From positions 372,001-436,000 of the forward strand of contig NW_027526485.1 of the NCBI RefSeq assembly GCF_052857255.1: 64,000 nt of DNA, written 5' to 3'. Below, one piece after another: positions 33,941-45,167 of the stretch; position 1 is the first letter of the stretch; each line of letters begins with the position of its first letter. A program made the translations under genes and the position numbers. This stretch comes from Amblyomma americanum. Lineage: Eukaryota; Arthropoda; Arachnida; Ixodida; Ixodidae. The notes below the pieces were generated by a model, which was not told the DNA's origin, made no database searches, and saw only the letters and a program-made list of their open reading frames with translations.

Positions 33941-35176
33941 ATGACGTGCTCACACGTTCAGTATACAGCTGGCTTCAAGCGCAACGCTATTTCGCTTGCT
34001 GAGAGAAATTCAGCGGCTTCAAGACATTTTTGACGTCAACGAATTGACGATCAGGGGATGGAGGAAACATCGCGAGGAATTGTTTAACTGCAACAGCCTG
34101 CGAAAAGGCTTTCAGGGGCCCAAGAAAGGCCGCTTCCCGGCGTTGTAGCGTCGCGTTGCAGAGTTCATTAGCGAGCAACGTTCTTGACTACTTAGAGTAA
34201 GCATTGAAATGCTTCAGTGCAATGCACAGGAGTTTGCGCGAAACACGGGTTTGACCCAAAACCAGTTTAAGGCATCACGAGGCTGGGTGCAGAAGTTTAT
34301 GCGAAGGGCCGGGTTCTCCCTTCGACGCACGACTTCTATTTGCCAGAAGCTGCCCGGGGACTTCGAATCAAAACTTCGAGAGTTCCAGCGCTACGTCGTC
34401 AATCTTCGTCGTTCTCCCAACATGCCACTTGGACATATCGGCAATGCCGACCAGACCCCCGTGTATCTGGACATGCCTATGTCCAGAACAGTGCACAATT
34501 CTGGTAAGCATGAAGTTCGCCTTAGAAGCACAGGCAACGAAAAAAATTGGATTACCATTATGCTGGCATGTTTAGCTGACGGCCGCAAGCTCCCTCCATC
34601 ATTTTTCGCCGGAAGACGATCCCAAAGGAAACTCCCGAAAGACGTTATCGTGAGCTCTTACGAAAAAGGTTGAATGGACTCGAATCTTGTCATAGATTTG
34701 ATTCAATGCGTGTGGGACCGAAGGCCAGGCGCATTGCTGCATCTGGAAGCAATATTGGTTCTGGACTCTTTCCAAGGTCACCTGCCACCCGGCGTCAAAC
34801 AAAAGCTACAGCGTGACTGAACGCATCTCGTTGTTATACCGGGTGGCAAGACCTCCATTCTCCAGCCTCTGGACGTTTGCATGAACAAGCCCTTCAAGGA
34901 TGGCTTGCGACAATTATACTGGGAGTGGATTGAAAGCGGGTCAACAACACCTGCAGGTAGGCTGAAAAGCCCAAGCGCGTTGCCCACTGGGTTTCAGCAG
35001 CCTGGTACGGGCTGCCTGATGATTTGGGTTACCGCGCATTTAATAAATGCTCAATTTCAAATGCTCTAGACGGAAGCGAGGACGACCTGCTGTGGGAGGC
35101 AGCTAGTGACAAAGAAGAGTCAAGCTATGATGATGAGAGTGACGGCGACAACTGCCGTGAGGAAGAGGGTGTATAG
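33941..35176 (+). pseudogene. Tigger/pogo transposase (broken)
   Basis: It starts at ATG 33941. The N-terminal helix-turn-helix region reads YTAGFKRNAISLAERN and IRGWRKHREELFNCNSLRKGFQGPKKGRFP, then a CENP-B-like segment. The DDE core shows IGNADQTPVYLDMP (first Asp), ILVLDSFQGHL (second) and ILQPLDVCMNKPFKD (third), so the catalytic triad can be seen. An acidic tail (ESSYDDESDGDN) ends at 35176. Stops occur near 34028, 34148, 34190, 34671 (Trp expected) and 34818, with frameshifts near 34030 and 34985. The enzyme would cut and paste the element at TA sites. Confidence 0.9.
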
Positions 35177-35370
35177 GAACGCCTGTTTGGCTTGTATTTC
35201 AATAAAGTTGTCTTTGACCCTCAGAACAATGCGATGTCAGTTCCTCGCGTCATATTCTGGTTCTTTCAGTTTTTCTGTCGCACGCCCGAAGTCCAAGCAC
35301 GCCTTACAAACGTAGTTTTTTTCCCCCTTTTCACACCCTAAAAGTCGACCATCGGGTTACAATCATGGTC

Positions 35371-35393
35371 GCGTTACATTCGAGTAAATACGG
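35371..35393 (-). repeat. Right terminal inverted repeat of the Tigger element
   Basis: It is the exact reverse complement of 33281-33303 over 23 bases. Homology stops immediately inside. Confidence 0.95.
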
Positions 35394-35399
35394 AAGAAT

Positions 35400-36737
35400 G
35401 CTGCTTCGCCCAATGGTTTACCCCTAATTAGGTTCATCATTGTCATCACGCTAAGAGGAACCTTAGTAGTGCACGCATTTACGCTTAGCCGCATTCTATA
35501 CGCAACCCCATATCTCAAATTGAACCGCACGGAAATCGAACGCGTGAACGCAATGATCCGCCTTGCGACTAAGGCAGCCCTAAACCTACCTCGTAGCGCT
35601 AGCACAGCCAAACTTCTTGCACTAGGCATGCATAATACCATTCAGGAACTAGTTGACGCGCACCTTCAGACACAGTACCTTAGACTTGCCACGAGCGCCA
35701 CTGGCCGCCATATACTCTCCTCCCTTTACATCAACATACCGCTAACCAGTCAACCCTTATAGCCATCCCTCGACACATCCATTCACCTCTCGTTGTGAAA
35801 CCCCTTCCTCGAAACGTCCATCCCCAATATCACATCCCTCGCCGCGTACCTCGCTCTAATGCCCTCCATAAGTATTATGGGCAAGCCCACGATGCCGTTT
35901 GGGTAGACGCCGCATGTACAGCGCATGAAGCTGTAGCAGTTGCCTACAATCCAACCCTACCTCACCCCCTAACTCACCGTCTTCCCTCGAGCTCTACGCC
36001 TGAGGAGGCAGAGGAGACCGCCATCGCCCTAGCCCTTGCACATTCTTACGCCCCAATACATCTTCAGCGGCTCCAAAACGGCTCTGTCCAACTTTACCAG
36101 GGGCAGGATTCACGCCCCTGCCTGGCAATTGTTGAACACCCCTACCAAAAATTTACCACGCAGGGTAGAGCTTCAGTGGCTGCCGGCTCACTCTGGGAAC
36201 CATGGAAACGAGGCTGCCGATAAATTGGCCCGAGGTCTGATTTGCCGGGCTCAGGACAGTCTCGATCCAGGATTCTCGAGGGAGCGGGCGCACACATTTG
36301 CGGAGCTCACGCAAATACCCCGTTTGGACCGTCGGACTTACCCTCCTCCCCACCCCTCTCTTAAGCATTCCCAACAGATGCTCTTCAGACGCCTCCAGAC
36401 CCGCTCGTTGTCATCCCCTCAGCTTTTATCCCACTACTGCGGCACATCCCCTGCATGCTCCCTATGCGGTGACCTCCACGCCACACTCTCCCATATCCTT
36501 TTCGGCTGCCCTGCTGACCCTCCCCCGTGAGAACAGCACGCCATCTCGAGCTGGGAGGACTGGGAGGTCCTGCTTATGTCTGCAGACCCGACATCGCAGC
36601 TTGCTGCGGTGACTCGGGCTGCCGACGACATGTCCCGACATGACCTACTTGATGCAGTGCGGGACCGCGCAGTGGCCCAGGCACCCAGCTGGGTCTAAAA
36701 CTCACCTGCTCAATAAAGTTTTTCTGTCTATCTGTCT
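35400..36737 (+). mobile_element. LINE-D: 5'-truncated LINE with RNase H
   Basis: It begins within the RT thumb, carries an RNase H domain and C-terminal Cys motif, and ends in CAATAAAGTTTTTCTGTCTATCTGTCTGT, a LINE tail with a short TCTG repeat. Its left edge lies against the right end of the Tigger element. It is a separate family from LINE-A, -B and -C. Confidence 0.85.
35465..36698 (+). pseudogene. LINE-D ORF2 C-terminal half: RT thumb, RNase H, zinc motif
   Basis: RT thumb: SRILYATPYLKLNRTEIERVN and LGMHNTIQELVDAH. RNase H: DAVWVDAAC (catalytic Asp), TPEEAEETAIALALAHS (Glu), IFSGSKTALSNFTRGRI, where the catalytic Asp of the usual SDS(K/Q)TA is Gly, and QWLPAHSGNHGNEAADKLARG. Then CSLCGDLHATLSHILFGC. 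Frames change near 35765-35795 and 36060-36090, with stops at 35759 and 36528. The final stop is at 36696. Confidence 0.85.
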
Positions 36738-38179
36738 GTGTAGTTTTTCACACGATATGTGACAGGCTTACCTCGACCACAAAAGGAAGGAGCAAACAAC
36801 TGAAACGTTATAAAAAATTTCAAAGCCAATAAAAAGAGGGGGCTGTACCAATACAGGGCCTGATCCCAGAACTGGCCCAGCTAAAAGAGGGCTGGGCAAA
36901 TGCTAGGTAATATTAGCTAACAAATGTCAGTGTCAAAATTCTTGTGTGCGACTCTCTCAACTGCTGTTTGCATTTTGCAGGGTTTTTTTCGCAAATTACT
37001 TTTCTGGCCTCTAACTTAAGGGTGTCCACTTGGAATCGAAGGTGGTCTAGATGTGAGTAACGTTGAAAATTAAAGAGCTCAAATTTAAGCTATAGGGTCG
37101 CAAAAGGGGGGTTGAAAAAGTGGGAATCAAATATGTGCATTATATAGTGGAAATGCCACTGAGCGTTCTTGTCACGTACAAGTCCTCGAGAGCAAGCTGG
37201 TAAATTGCAAGACATTTTCGAAAATTCGCGCTCTTGCGCCGCAACCCATGTCACCAGATGTTCGCCAGAGATTGCGCGCATTGCATTGGCTAACGCAAAT
37301 GACGTCATGATGCAGAGTGCTATCACTGGTTCGCGAGCAATACAGAGAAAAAGGACGGTTGCTTGCCCGGCCCCGAAGGTGACTGCACCATCTCCCCCTT
37401 TGTATTCCCTCCTCTGTCTGTAGCTGTGGCGGCTGGTGTACGAGTTGAGAGGTAAAACGTAGAGGCAGTACTTAATTGCAAATATCTCTGCTTTACATAA
37501 GCTATAATGAAAATTTTTTGCAGGAGGCTGATAGGCCATTCAGTATCTACCAGTTTCATCAGCATTTCTTACCCTCATTGGGCCCCTCCCCTTTCAGTGC
37601 CTTTTTAAGGCTCGAACAAGAATGCCACAATTTGGTGCTTGGTTTTGGTCAGATGATAATCATTTCCTGATAACGAAACAAGCTTGTAAATTCAACAGAC
37701 CATTAAGCTATGATAATTAAGATTTAGTGTTTTAGAGCAATTCCCAAGAAAAGCAGACAAAAAATTTATTTTAGTAATAATCGAAATAAAAAGCTCTTTT
37801 AATGCACTGCAAGTTGAGAGAACCAAAGTAATAGTTCAGAGAAATCAAAATTCAAATTAAAGAGTTCTTTTACTTTTTGTTGTCCAGTAAAGCAACTACA
37901 GTGGCCCTAAAAGAAATATCAATCATCTCTTCAAGCAGATAATTCTGAAGGCCAAATGCTTGCTGCCAGTTAAATTGAACCAGAAGTACCAGGAAAAAGG
38001 GTGTATCTATGGATCATTTCTTCTCAAAACAATTGAATTTACTGCTTAGCACATAAAATCAAAGCCACAGTGAATCAAGCAACCAGTTAAACACAATGCC
38101 TAAAGAGAATGCGAGGGACCAGAAACATCACAAAGTGCAAACAAGGACAAACAAACATGGCATGCGAAAACTCCCCAAC
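36738..38179. other. Intron-like sequence, nothing coding recognised
   Basis: A stretch at 36840-36905 (ACTGGCCCAGCT, GGGCTGGGC) resembles the GGGC-rich sequence around the 48-bp minisatellite at 31 kb. A more GC-rich block at 37170-37430 has no recognised identity. Confidence 0.4.
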
Positions 38180-38331
38180 AACAACACTATACAGGCAAAG
38201 CTTCCTAAAAGGTCGCCTGTGCCTTCCACCTTCCAGCGTAAACTGCAAGGCGACTGGAGTCTTTACAAAATTTTTCAGGATGAGGTGTGTAGCCTCGTCC
38301 ACTGTGTCGCCTCCGATCAAAGAGAGGACCC
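38180..38331 (-). CDS. DUF4806-like gene, internal exon
   Basis: On the minus strand, after an acceptor-like TTCGCATCAAG, the frame reads LSLIGGDTVDEATHLILKNF, then PVALQFTLEGGRHRRPFRKLCLYSVV. The 'GG.(T/S)V.EA...(I/V)L' and 'EG...(K/R).F..L' patterns are the heart of DUF4806. The donor site is not clear (a GTGTTG or GTTGTT is possible). Phase with the upstream exon is off by one base, so either the junction or the base sequence is not as expected. Confidence 0.6.
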
Positions 38332-39257
38332 CTTGATGCGAAAACCATTATAGCACAAATTATAATAAGATGTTGATAACAAATAAAGAATGAATGAGCA
38401 TTTATAAATTGTCATATTTATTGCATACAAGGCACAGCAAATAAGGCCTCTATCTATGCTTGGCACCCAGAAATTGTTATACCCTTTTTTCCCCAAAGAA
38501 TAGCTATTTCATGCACATGATGAAAAAAAAAATGCATGTGCAGCCATAATAAATGCAGCGTTACACCTGCCTTCACTGCATTGCTTAGAAGAATGTGGCT
38601 GGTACCAAGCTGATCGAAACATGCTCAAGCCATGAGCGACAGCTTTTCAGTGTGATGCGACAAAGCATGCCCTATTAACCCCTCAACCCCCTCCCCGAAT
38701 ATTCCTTAACTGTACCGGAAACCTAAGATTCTTTTCATAAAATTTCATGCAAGCAAACTGCAAGACATTGATCAAGAGTGACAAAGGTAAAAAAAGGCAC
38801 AGCAAAGAGATGAAGACCATGCTGAAACTTCCAAAAAATGCAAATCTGTGAGAACAATACAAATACACTTATCTCGCGCTCCATATTTTCATGCCTGCAG
38901 GTTCCCGCAAAAGTTCAATTTTCTAGGCGGGTACTTTTAATTTTCGTTACTTCGAGCAGCCATAAATTTAAGTTCAAGCATACTGCATAACTGATAACCT
39001 GGCGACATCAAACATCAGGAAATTTTATTCGTGCTATCCTGGGAGGGGGGGGGGGGAGGCACTGCATCAATCTGTGTCGAGACCTTCACGGCACGGACTG
39101 TGCTGTCTACACTAGCACCGTGCCATGGCCGCCAATTCGGAAGGCTCACAGGAAAAGCTACACCTCCTCAACTGAAAACTAAACATATTGACAGATTTGC
39201 CTGTCTGGTTGGGTTTGAAGACATAACAAACTCACAACTCCAACCAAAATTCAAATT
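38332..39257. other. Intron-like AT-rich sequence, nothing recognised
   Basis: It contains a G-rich run at 39041-39056. No repeat family was recognised. Confidence 0.4.
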
Positions 39258-39895
39258 TTTTTCAGGATTCGGGCGACAGCATCGCCCAAATCCTGAAAAA
39301 ATCGAGCATCCAGGTTACGCACGAGCCCACAAACACTGTTGGGCTTTGCCTACCTGTTCTCAAAGACCAGCCGCGGAGAGAAAGAGCCCAAGGCATTGTC
39401 TACAAAATTCCATGCGCCAACTGCGACGCAAGCTACATCGGCAACACCAAAAATTTCAGAAAGAATACGGCAACATAAAAACGACGTCCGCAAATTCGCA
39501 AGAGAACGCAATCCAGTAGCCGAACATTCCGAGGACTCCGACCATAGAATCAACTTCGAAGAAACCCGCATCCTCGGAACCGAAACAAATTACCACAAAA
39601 GGCTCCTTCTGGAATCCTGGCATATACCGCACAAAATGAAACCTGCCCCCAGTATATGCCCAGGGACTTCGCTCTTCAACCACCTCAATGCAATGCGCCA
39701 GCTTGACTAACAGCCTAAACCCCCTCCCCCCGCGCCTTTTGCGTCACAGCTGTCGTTCCTTTGACCCCCCCCCCCCTCCCCTCCATACATAAAAGACGCT
39801 AGCTATACTGCCCTCAGTCACCCCTGATGATGGAGCCGAGTCGGCTTCGAAACGCCGGGTTAAAGTTGAAATTTTCGGTTGGAGTTGTGCAGCTT
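39258..39895 (+). mobile_element. Penelope-like element, 3' fragment with GIY-YIG endonuclease
   Basis: The coding part reads GIVYKIPCANCDASYIGNT (GIY-YIG signature with a Cys pair just before it), then after a one-base shift near 39455 RIRQHKNDVRKF, NPVAEHSEDSDHRINFEET and YHKRLLLESWHI, ending at 39708. This is the C-terminal endonuclease of Penelope-like elements. The 3' region includes C-runs and a hammerhead-like motif (39824-39852). RT and upstream parts are missing. It lies in an intron of the DUF4806-like gene, antisense to it. Confidence 0.88.
39824..39866 (+). ncRNA. Hammerhead-ribozyme-like remnant of the Penelope element
   Basis: CTGATGA (39824-39830) is followed by a hairpin GAGCCG...CGGCTT and then GAAA (39849-39852), the conserved core order of hammerhead ribozymes described in Penelope-like elements. 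The stretch after it reads CGCCGGGTT. I could not build a convincing stem I, so activity is doubtful. Confidence 0.4.
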
Positions 39896-40185
39896 ATTAT
39901 AAACTTCCTCTGCTGCAGCCTTCTAGAATGCTGTACCCATGCTGTCCCACAAAATAAGCCATAGCCACTTCAGCTTTGGCTTAAAGCTGTACTCAAGGTG
40001 ATTGTGAGCTCATCTTTTCACCGCGTGAACTCAAGCACCAAGTAACCACATAATTTTGAATAACCAGTGAACACTGCCGACAGATACAATGCTGATTGCA
40101 GAATTTCCATGTTTACGAATCAGATTATAAAACTTGCAATGAGAAAAACATTTCTTTACAACAACCACTGAAAAGCCTGGCTTAC
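39896..40185. other. Intron-like sequence
   Basis: No coding signal. It ends at a splice donor (minus-strand GTAAG, 40185-40181). Confidence 0.4.
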
Positions 40186-40367
40186 CAGAACAGCGCTTCT
40201 GTCAGGGTCTTCAAGGATTTCTTCTAGCTCCTCAACATCTCCCATGGAACTCAATGGGATCAGCTCTTCTCCAAGACAATGCTACAGACCAGCTGCGTGA
40301 TTCCCTTTGAGCTCTTTGATGCCAGCTCTGATCTCCATCAGGAGCTGCACTGTCCGACTTTTGAAGC
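40186..40367 (-). CDS. DUF4806-like gene, upstream exon with in-frame stop
   Basis: On the minus strand the exon is flanked by acceptor ACATTTCAG (ending at 40368) and donor GTAAG (from 40185). The 182-base frame reads FKSRTVQLLMEIRAGIKELKG, then a TAG, then EELIPLSSMGDVEELEEILED and DRSAVL. The second part is the entry to the DUF4806 domain ('PL.(S/T)..(E/D)(E/D)...LE..LED'). The TAG (about 40291-40289) means that the exon is either mutated or that translation starts after it, at the Met of SSMGDV. Confidence 0.5.
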
Positions 40368-41594
40368 CTGAAATGTTCAAAATCCATGATTAGAGAAAGA
40401 CTGCTTATATCCCTCTGAGTTCTTTGGTATGACTAAAGGTATCACAATTTGGTTTGGACCAAACACTGATTGCATAGCACAGAAATAATTTTTTTTTAAT
40501 TCGGTGCCACTTGAAAATGGTCAGTATCCCCGAGATGAACGCACTAGTTGCTGCACTACAAAGTACAAGTTGTCGAGTGTTTTGAAGGAAAAAAAAGTAG
40601 AACACGACTGCATTACTGGGTCCCATTCGCATCACGCATTTATTAGGTCTACCTTTATCCAACTTGAACCCAACAAGCTTCTCAGCTTGATAGAGCAGCT
40701 GTGTATTCTGAAAAGGTTCGAGGTTTTTGATATGAGCGAAACGCATGTCCACTCATGATTTTGAGAGCGCACTGCACAACATAATCTGTTTGTGACCTGT
40801 AGTAAACTGTCAAAACATGCATCAGAGCAAAAAAGAGAAAGCTTCATGGCCTGTGGGTAGCGCGCCTGTCTCACAGGATTCAATTTCCACTACCACCTCT
40901 TAAAGAAATTTGGTGTATCTGAACATTGCTGAGCTGTTCCTGAATTTTTTTGTCTATCTGTTTCATTAGGATTTTCCACCCTTGGCCAACGCCACTGCAG
41001 AGTTTTCTGTGACAAAGGATCGATAACACTGTTGCATTAAAATTCAGAAATAATGTGGGGCCTGGACAGCAGTTAATGTGGTCACTGTGATGACAGCATT
41101 ACATGTTATAGCCTTATGCTCCGGGTACTATCAGCAGATATGCCAATCAGTTGTTTTTAAAAACCATAACTTTTAAATTTCTGAGACTGACAAATTGCCC
41201 ACATATTCACATTTTATGGAACTTCTCTGGAACTGCAATGCCACGACTAAGGGTGATGTCATAGGAAACGACAGGGTATCTCACACAGCCATTCACAGCA
41301 GTCATGACATTCTTGACAGTTGTCTGGAAATGAAACAGCACTATACAAAATTGAATGTGGCCCACTCACGTTGCGAACATGGAGGGTCCATATCTCGTGG
41401 ATATAAAAAATCAATTCAATGATATATTGCCAAATTCATTACATAATCAGCATATAACTTTCCTTCCACTGCTATTGTAGACAAGCAAGCAAGACTGAAG
41501 CAAGAAATATTAGAGGTAAGAAAATTCATATTCAAAATTCTGACTAAATTTCAGACAGCATTTGGTATTCGATTCGCACTTTCACTATAGTTTA
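40368..41594. other. Intergenic/intronic, nothing recognised
   Basis: Near 40845-40905 GGCCTGTGGGTAGCGCGCCTG and GGATTCAATTTCC vaguely resemble a tRNA-type A and B box, but it is too degraded to call. Confidence 0.4.
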
Positions 41595-42745
41595 TTCTCG
41601 TTATAACGAACATGAATACAGCGACTTATCAGTATAATGAAATGAACAGTGCATAATCTGACACTCTATTGGTTTTAATGGAGCTGTTTTTTGTATTCGC
41701 ATAGCTCAAAATGCACAAGGAGTCGTAAAAACTTCAAGCAATGCAATATTTTGATCATCTGAATAGTCCGCGGTAGTTGTGTGAATGAATCGAGCGTGCA
41801 TTCACATGCCGCACCATAGAGGGGCAGTACGAACTAGCATCAAGCTGACAGACGCATGACCGGCACGTGATCGAACCATCTTGCCGCACTCCCCTGCCAC
41901 ATGTGCAGACCTGCGCGCAAGTGGGCTGCACTCCATGACTCAATCAACTCCGTTGCGCAAAATGGCAATGCAGAAGCATAAAGTATTCTCATTTGAGTCG
42001 ATGTTTTGGTAGTCCACAGCGAGCGCAAAAGGCCACATTACTGAGCAATACAGTGTTGCATCTAGCACTCAGTCGGCAATTGTGAACGCAAGACAGAAGA
42101 TTGCATTTGTTGACAACTGTTCCAAAGGAGACATGAAGAATGATCACCTTGTCATCATGTCGACTGGTGCTTCTGAATGTTACGTTTGAGAACTTAGTCT
42201 CTGCTTATGACAAATTGGTGGTGGCACCTGAACTGACCGACCAAGAAATCGCTGACGAGGCCGGTTCTTGCAGATGATGCAAGTAGGGTTGATGACAGTG
42301 AACCGGAAAGTGAAAAATGAGCTCTAAAAATTGCAGAGGCTGCCGACACGGAAAGGAAATTGAAGGGCTACCTTGAGAAAGTACCTGTGGCCTGATGTGG
42401 AGAAAGCTCTACATTTAATTGATTTCATAGAGAATTTAGTCCTCTGAAATACTGCTCAGTGCCACCAAGCAAAGATTGCATTGTTTCTTAAATAAATCTG
42501 GGCGGAGCCAGCATCCCCATCTAGTGTTCATTTCTGCTCTACAACACAGAACAAAGCGATATTTCGCATGCTTATAGCAAGCTCTGAATTCAACAATTGT
42601 GCGTTATTACACCTTTCTGTTGTCCCCCTGCGAGAAGCCTTTGCTTGGGTTTATTTGCAGACTTTTGCAGATTTTTAGAACGATTGTTTAGTATAACAAA
42701 TTTTAGGCCAAAATTAGGCTTAGTTATAACGGGATTTGACTCTAT
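41595..42745 (+). mobile_element. Second Tigger-like DNA transposon, heavily decayed
   Basis: The left end has TTCTCGTTATAACGAACATG and the right end TTAGTTATAACGGGATTTGAC, the TATAACG-type Tigger termini, in inverse orientation. Inside, at about 42150-42490, fragments in several frames match a Tigger C-terminus: LVVAPELTDQEIADEAGS, SRVDDSEPESEN and AEAADTERKLKGYLEKVP. No continuous frame survives. It is a different family from the element at 33.3 kb. Confidence 0.65.
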
Positions 42746-42957
42746 TCGAAACTCTTTGACCAGAAATTATGAATTTCTGGTTCATCTAAACTACCAGTGA
42801 AACTTCGCGACATTCTCAGACAGAAGTATCTTGCACTTTTGAATGGAGCCTAGAGACATTGACATCAATGAAAGCATAGGAAATTTTTTTATGTTGATCA
42901 TTTTAAAATAATAATGTAATCATTGAGATAATTGATTAGAAAGAAAGTGGGATGCAT

Positions 42958-43440
42958 ACCTATGAGCGCCGTATCATCTTCTTCATTCCAAGTGCCCCGG
43001 CGGAAAGAGGGAGCCATCCTGGCGACTCAAGGAGAGGAGACTACGAGGGGGCTATAATACGGCTTCAAGCGGCTGACGTGAACGACGTCGCGGCCACGGC
43101 GGCCATGGTCCGAAGAAGGTGTCACCGGTTCGATAATGTCGTTGACCGGTGACGTACGCTCCAAGATGCGGTAAGGGCCGATGTGCTTGGCCGAAAATTT
43201 GGACGTATTCGGAAGAGAGAGCCAGACCAGTGAGCCAGTGGAGAAGTGAACCGCGGGCGTGTCTTGATCGGAAGCATGGGTACGACGGAGACCTTGACGT
43301 TCGGCGGTGAAGGAGCGAGCCAACTGGCGGCACTGCTCAGCATGGCGGGCGATGTCAGAGAGGGAAGCATGTTCCGAGCTGTCGGGGTTGTAGGGAAGGA
43401 TTGTATCCAACATACAAGAAGGTTCGCGCCCGAATAAAAG
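42958..43440 (-). mobile_element. Ty3/gypsy pol fragment: integrase C-terminus, minus strand
   Basis: A minus-strand frame ends at 43027 and reads CMLDTILPYNPDSSEHASLS, ARSFTAERQGLRR, FSTGSLVWLSLPNTSKFSAKHIGPYRILERTSPVN (GPY/F module) and VVHVSRLKPYYSP, the end of a gypsy pol. Downstream comes the usual post-pol spacer (TTGAGTCGCCAGGATGGCTCC). The rest of the element is missing. It is not Gypsy-A or Gypsy-B. Confidence 0.82.
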
Positions 43441-44855
43441 AACTGTTTACTGTTTTGAAAGCTGGGCATAGAATATAAACACGCGTACAAAAACAAACCC
43501 AGAGACATCATTGGTATTTTTTAAATATGTTTTCAAACATCCTTAGCTGCATCTATCTGGTTTTATTGCTTTACTTTTTGATCTTGGATAGCACTGCAAT
43601 CGCAGGACCTGATTCTCATAGGCCTTTGTGGTGCCCGTGTGACAGGGGTATTATATGGGCAGGTATGACCAAAACGTAATCAACCAATCCAGGCAACTTG
43701 CACAGCTAGCGGAAATAAGCTAAATAACATAGAGAATTACACGGTGCAAATATTTAATTATTAAAACAAACACTTTAAGAATATCGCTTGTTACATATAC
43801 AAGGGGTGCTCAGCAAGCATCTACTGAAGTACCTTCTGTCAGCATTACAGAGTTCAGCTTTTTTGTGCTGATTGTGACAAGTCTAAAAATAAACAGATTA
43901 GCGGCACAGTCTAATTAAAATATTGGAAGTGACAGGACAGCAAGTGCAGTGAAATATCGGCTACGTGGAAAGGAAACCCCATTTTGCAAGTCAATTGTTT
44001 TCAAAGAAAAGAATAAAAATGAAATCTATGAAAGGAACACTCCTGAACGTTCATAAATCGAGGTGGCATCCAATCTTGCATTGTTATGGGAGATGGAACA
44101 TGAGTCACACACCATGATCCATAGTCCAAACAAGAGTGCACGCTATGGAAAAAGGGTCATCAACTCCAAGAAATTTCATGAGGCATTGTCAGCTGGAAAA
44201 ACTAGGCAAACAGAAATCCAGATAATAGGAAGTGTCTTTTTTTACTAAAGTTTACGCCACACAAGCAATTAACAGATACTCCTATGCTTCATAACTAAAC
44301 CTAGGCATTGTGTGGGCAGTCAAAGTGAAATTCTGGGAAGTTGTCAGAAAATTTGCTGCTCTTTCACAACAATGCCCTAACTCACAAGTCTTTCAAATTG
44401 CACTATCTGGGAATATGACTACGAAGCTCAACCACTGAACCTGCTGTGCAGGCCTGTGTCCCGGTGGTTACTTTTTCTTCCGTAACATGAAGAAACCTCT
44501 GCACAGGCTACAATTGCCTGTTGATGATGCAGTCAAGGATGCAGTAACAGGTTTCCTCCTGCAGCAGAAACACATTTCTTTCTGTTGCAAGAGAAACAAT
44601 ATGTGGTGAATTGAAATTAGCGCGCTAATGTCAAGAAGGTTAGACTGATAAGTGGAAAGTTTAATTTTCGGCTAAATACTTTTTATACATTTTGGCAGAC
44701 AACTAACTGAGTACCCTTTGTAGTAGCCTGGTCAGGAAATAACCGCGTGTATGCAGTCAGTGAATGGCTCCACTAACGCAGATTGTGTATGGAGTAAGAA
44801 AAAAAAAGAAATTTTCTCTTCTTCTGTCATGGCTTTCAAGCTGATGATTGCTTCT
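43441..44855. other. Intergenic, nothing recognised
   Basis: AT-rich; no splice-flanked coding block and no repeat family recognised. Confidence 0.45.
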
Positions 44856-45167
44856 TAAAGGACTGTCGACACCAAATTTTGGTTGCACGTTTCAGTGCTT
44901 TTAATGATGCACAAGCTTTTATTATACACAGATCCCCATGTCATATTTGCCTAAGACCGTTTAATAGTTTTTAACCAAGTTTTTTGCTCGTCTGACTAGG
45001 TTTCGATGCGAACAATTCAGCGATGGCTATGATGTCAAAGTCTAGGTCATGTGACGGATAAAAAACTGCGATATATTTGCTGCTTCTTCACTCCTTGCGA
45101 TTCTTGTTTTTGAGGTAGGCTGGCTTTAGAATTTTAGTGAATCAAAACGGCGAAGCAGCGATTAGAT
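44856..45167 (+). repeat. Unnamed interspersed repeat, copy 1
   Basis: ACCAAATTTTGGTTGCACGT, then TAATGATGCACAAG, and the end GTGAATCAAAACGGCGAAGCAGCGATTA all have counterparts in the same order at 55258-55385 (with an internal deletion there). The right end is cut by the solo LTR that follows. Confidence 0.55.

Larger units (their letters stand above)
33281..35393 (+). mobile_element. Tigger/pogo-type DNA transposon with terminal inverted repeats
   Basis: A perfect 23-bp terminal inverted repeat (starting CCGTATTTACTCGAATGT) lies at 33281-33303 and inverted at 35371-35393. Between the repeats is a broken pogo-family transposase. The left end is preceded by TA, the expected target dinucleotide; the right flank reads AA. 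At 2.1 kb it has the length of an autonomous Tigger. The only intact parts are its ends. Confidence 0.92.
31624..40367 (-). pseudogene. DUF4806-like host gene, at least three exons, possibly decayed
   Basis: Three minus-strand exons (40367-40186, 38331 to about 38180, 31791-31624) together read like one DUF4806-type domain: a helical LLMEIRAGIKELKG segment, PLSSMGDVEELEEILED, then IGGDTVDEATHLILKNF...LEGGRHRRPFRKLCLY, then AAVERRVPDADVARMNSRILSFLCGARDRDGGRK. Each motif is what I recall of arthropod DUF4806 proteins, whose function is unknown. Splice sites flank the exons and a polyA signal follows. Against an active gene: an in-frame TAG in the first exon and a one-base phase mismatch between exons one and two. 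The introns hold a Tigger transposon, LINE-D and a Penelope fragment. 5' exons were not found. Confidence 0.55.

Noticed and set aside
40840..40910. Possible tRNA or SINE head
   Set aside because: Only weak A- and B-box resemblance and no SINE core downstream.
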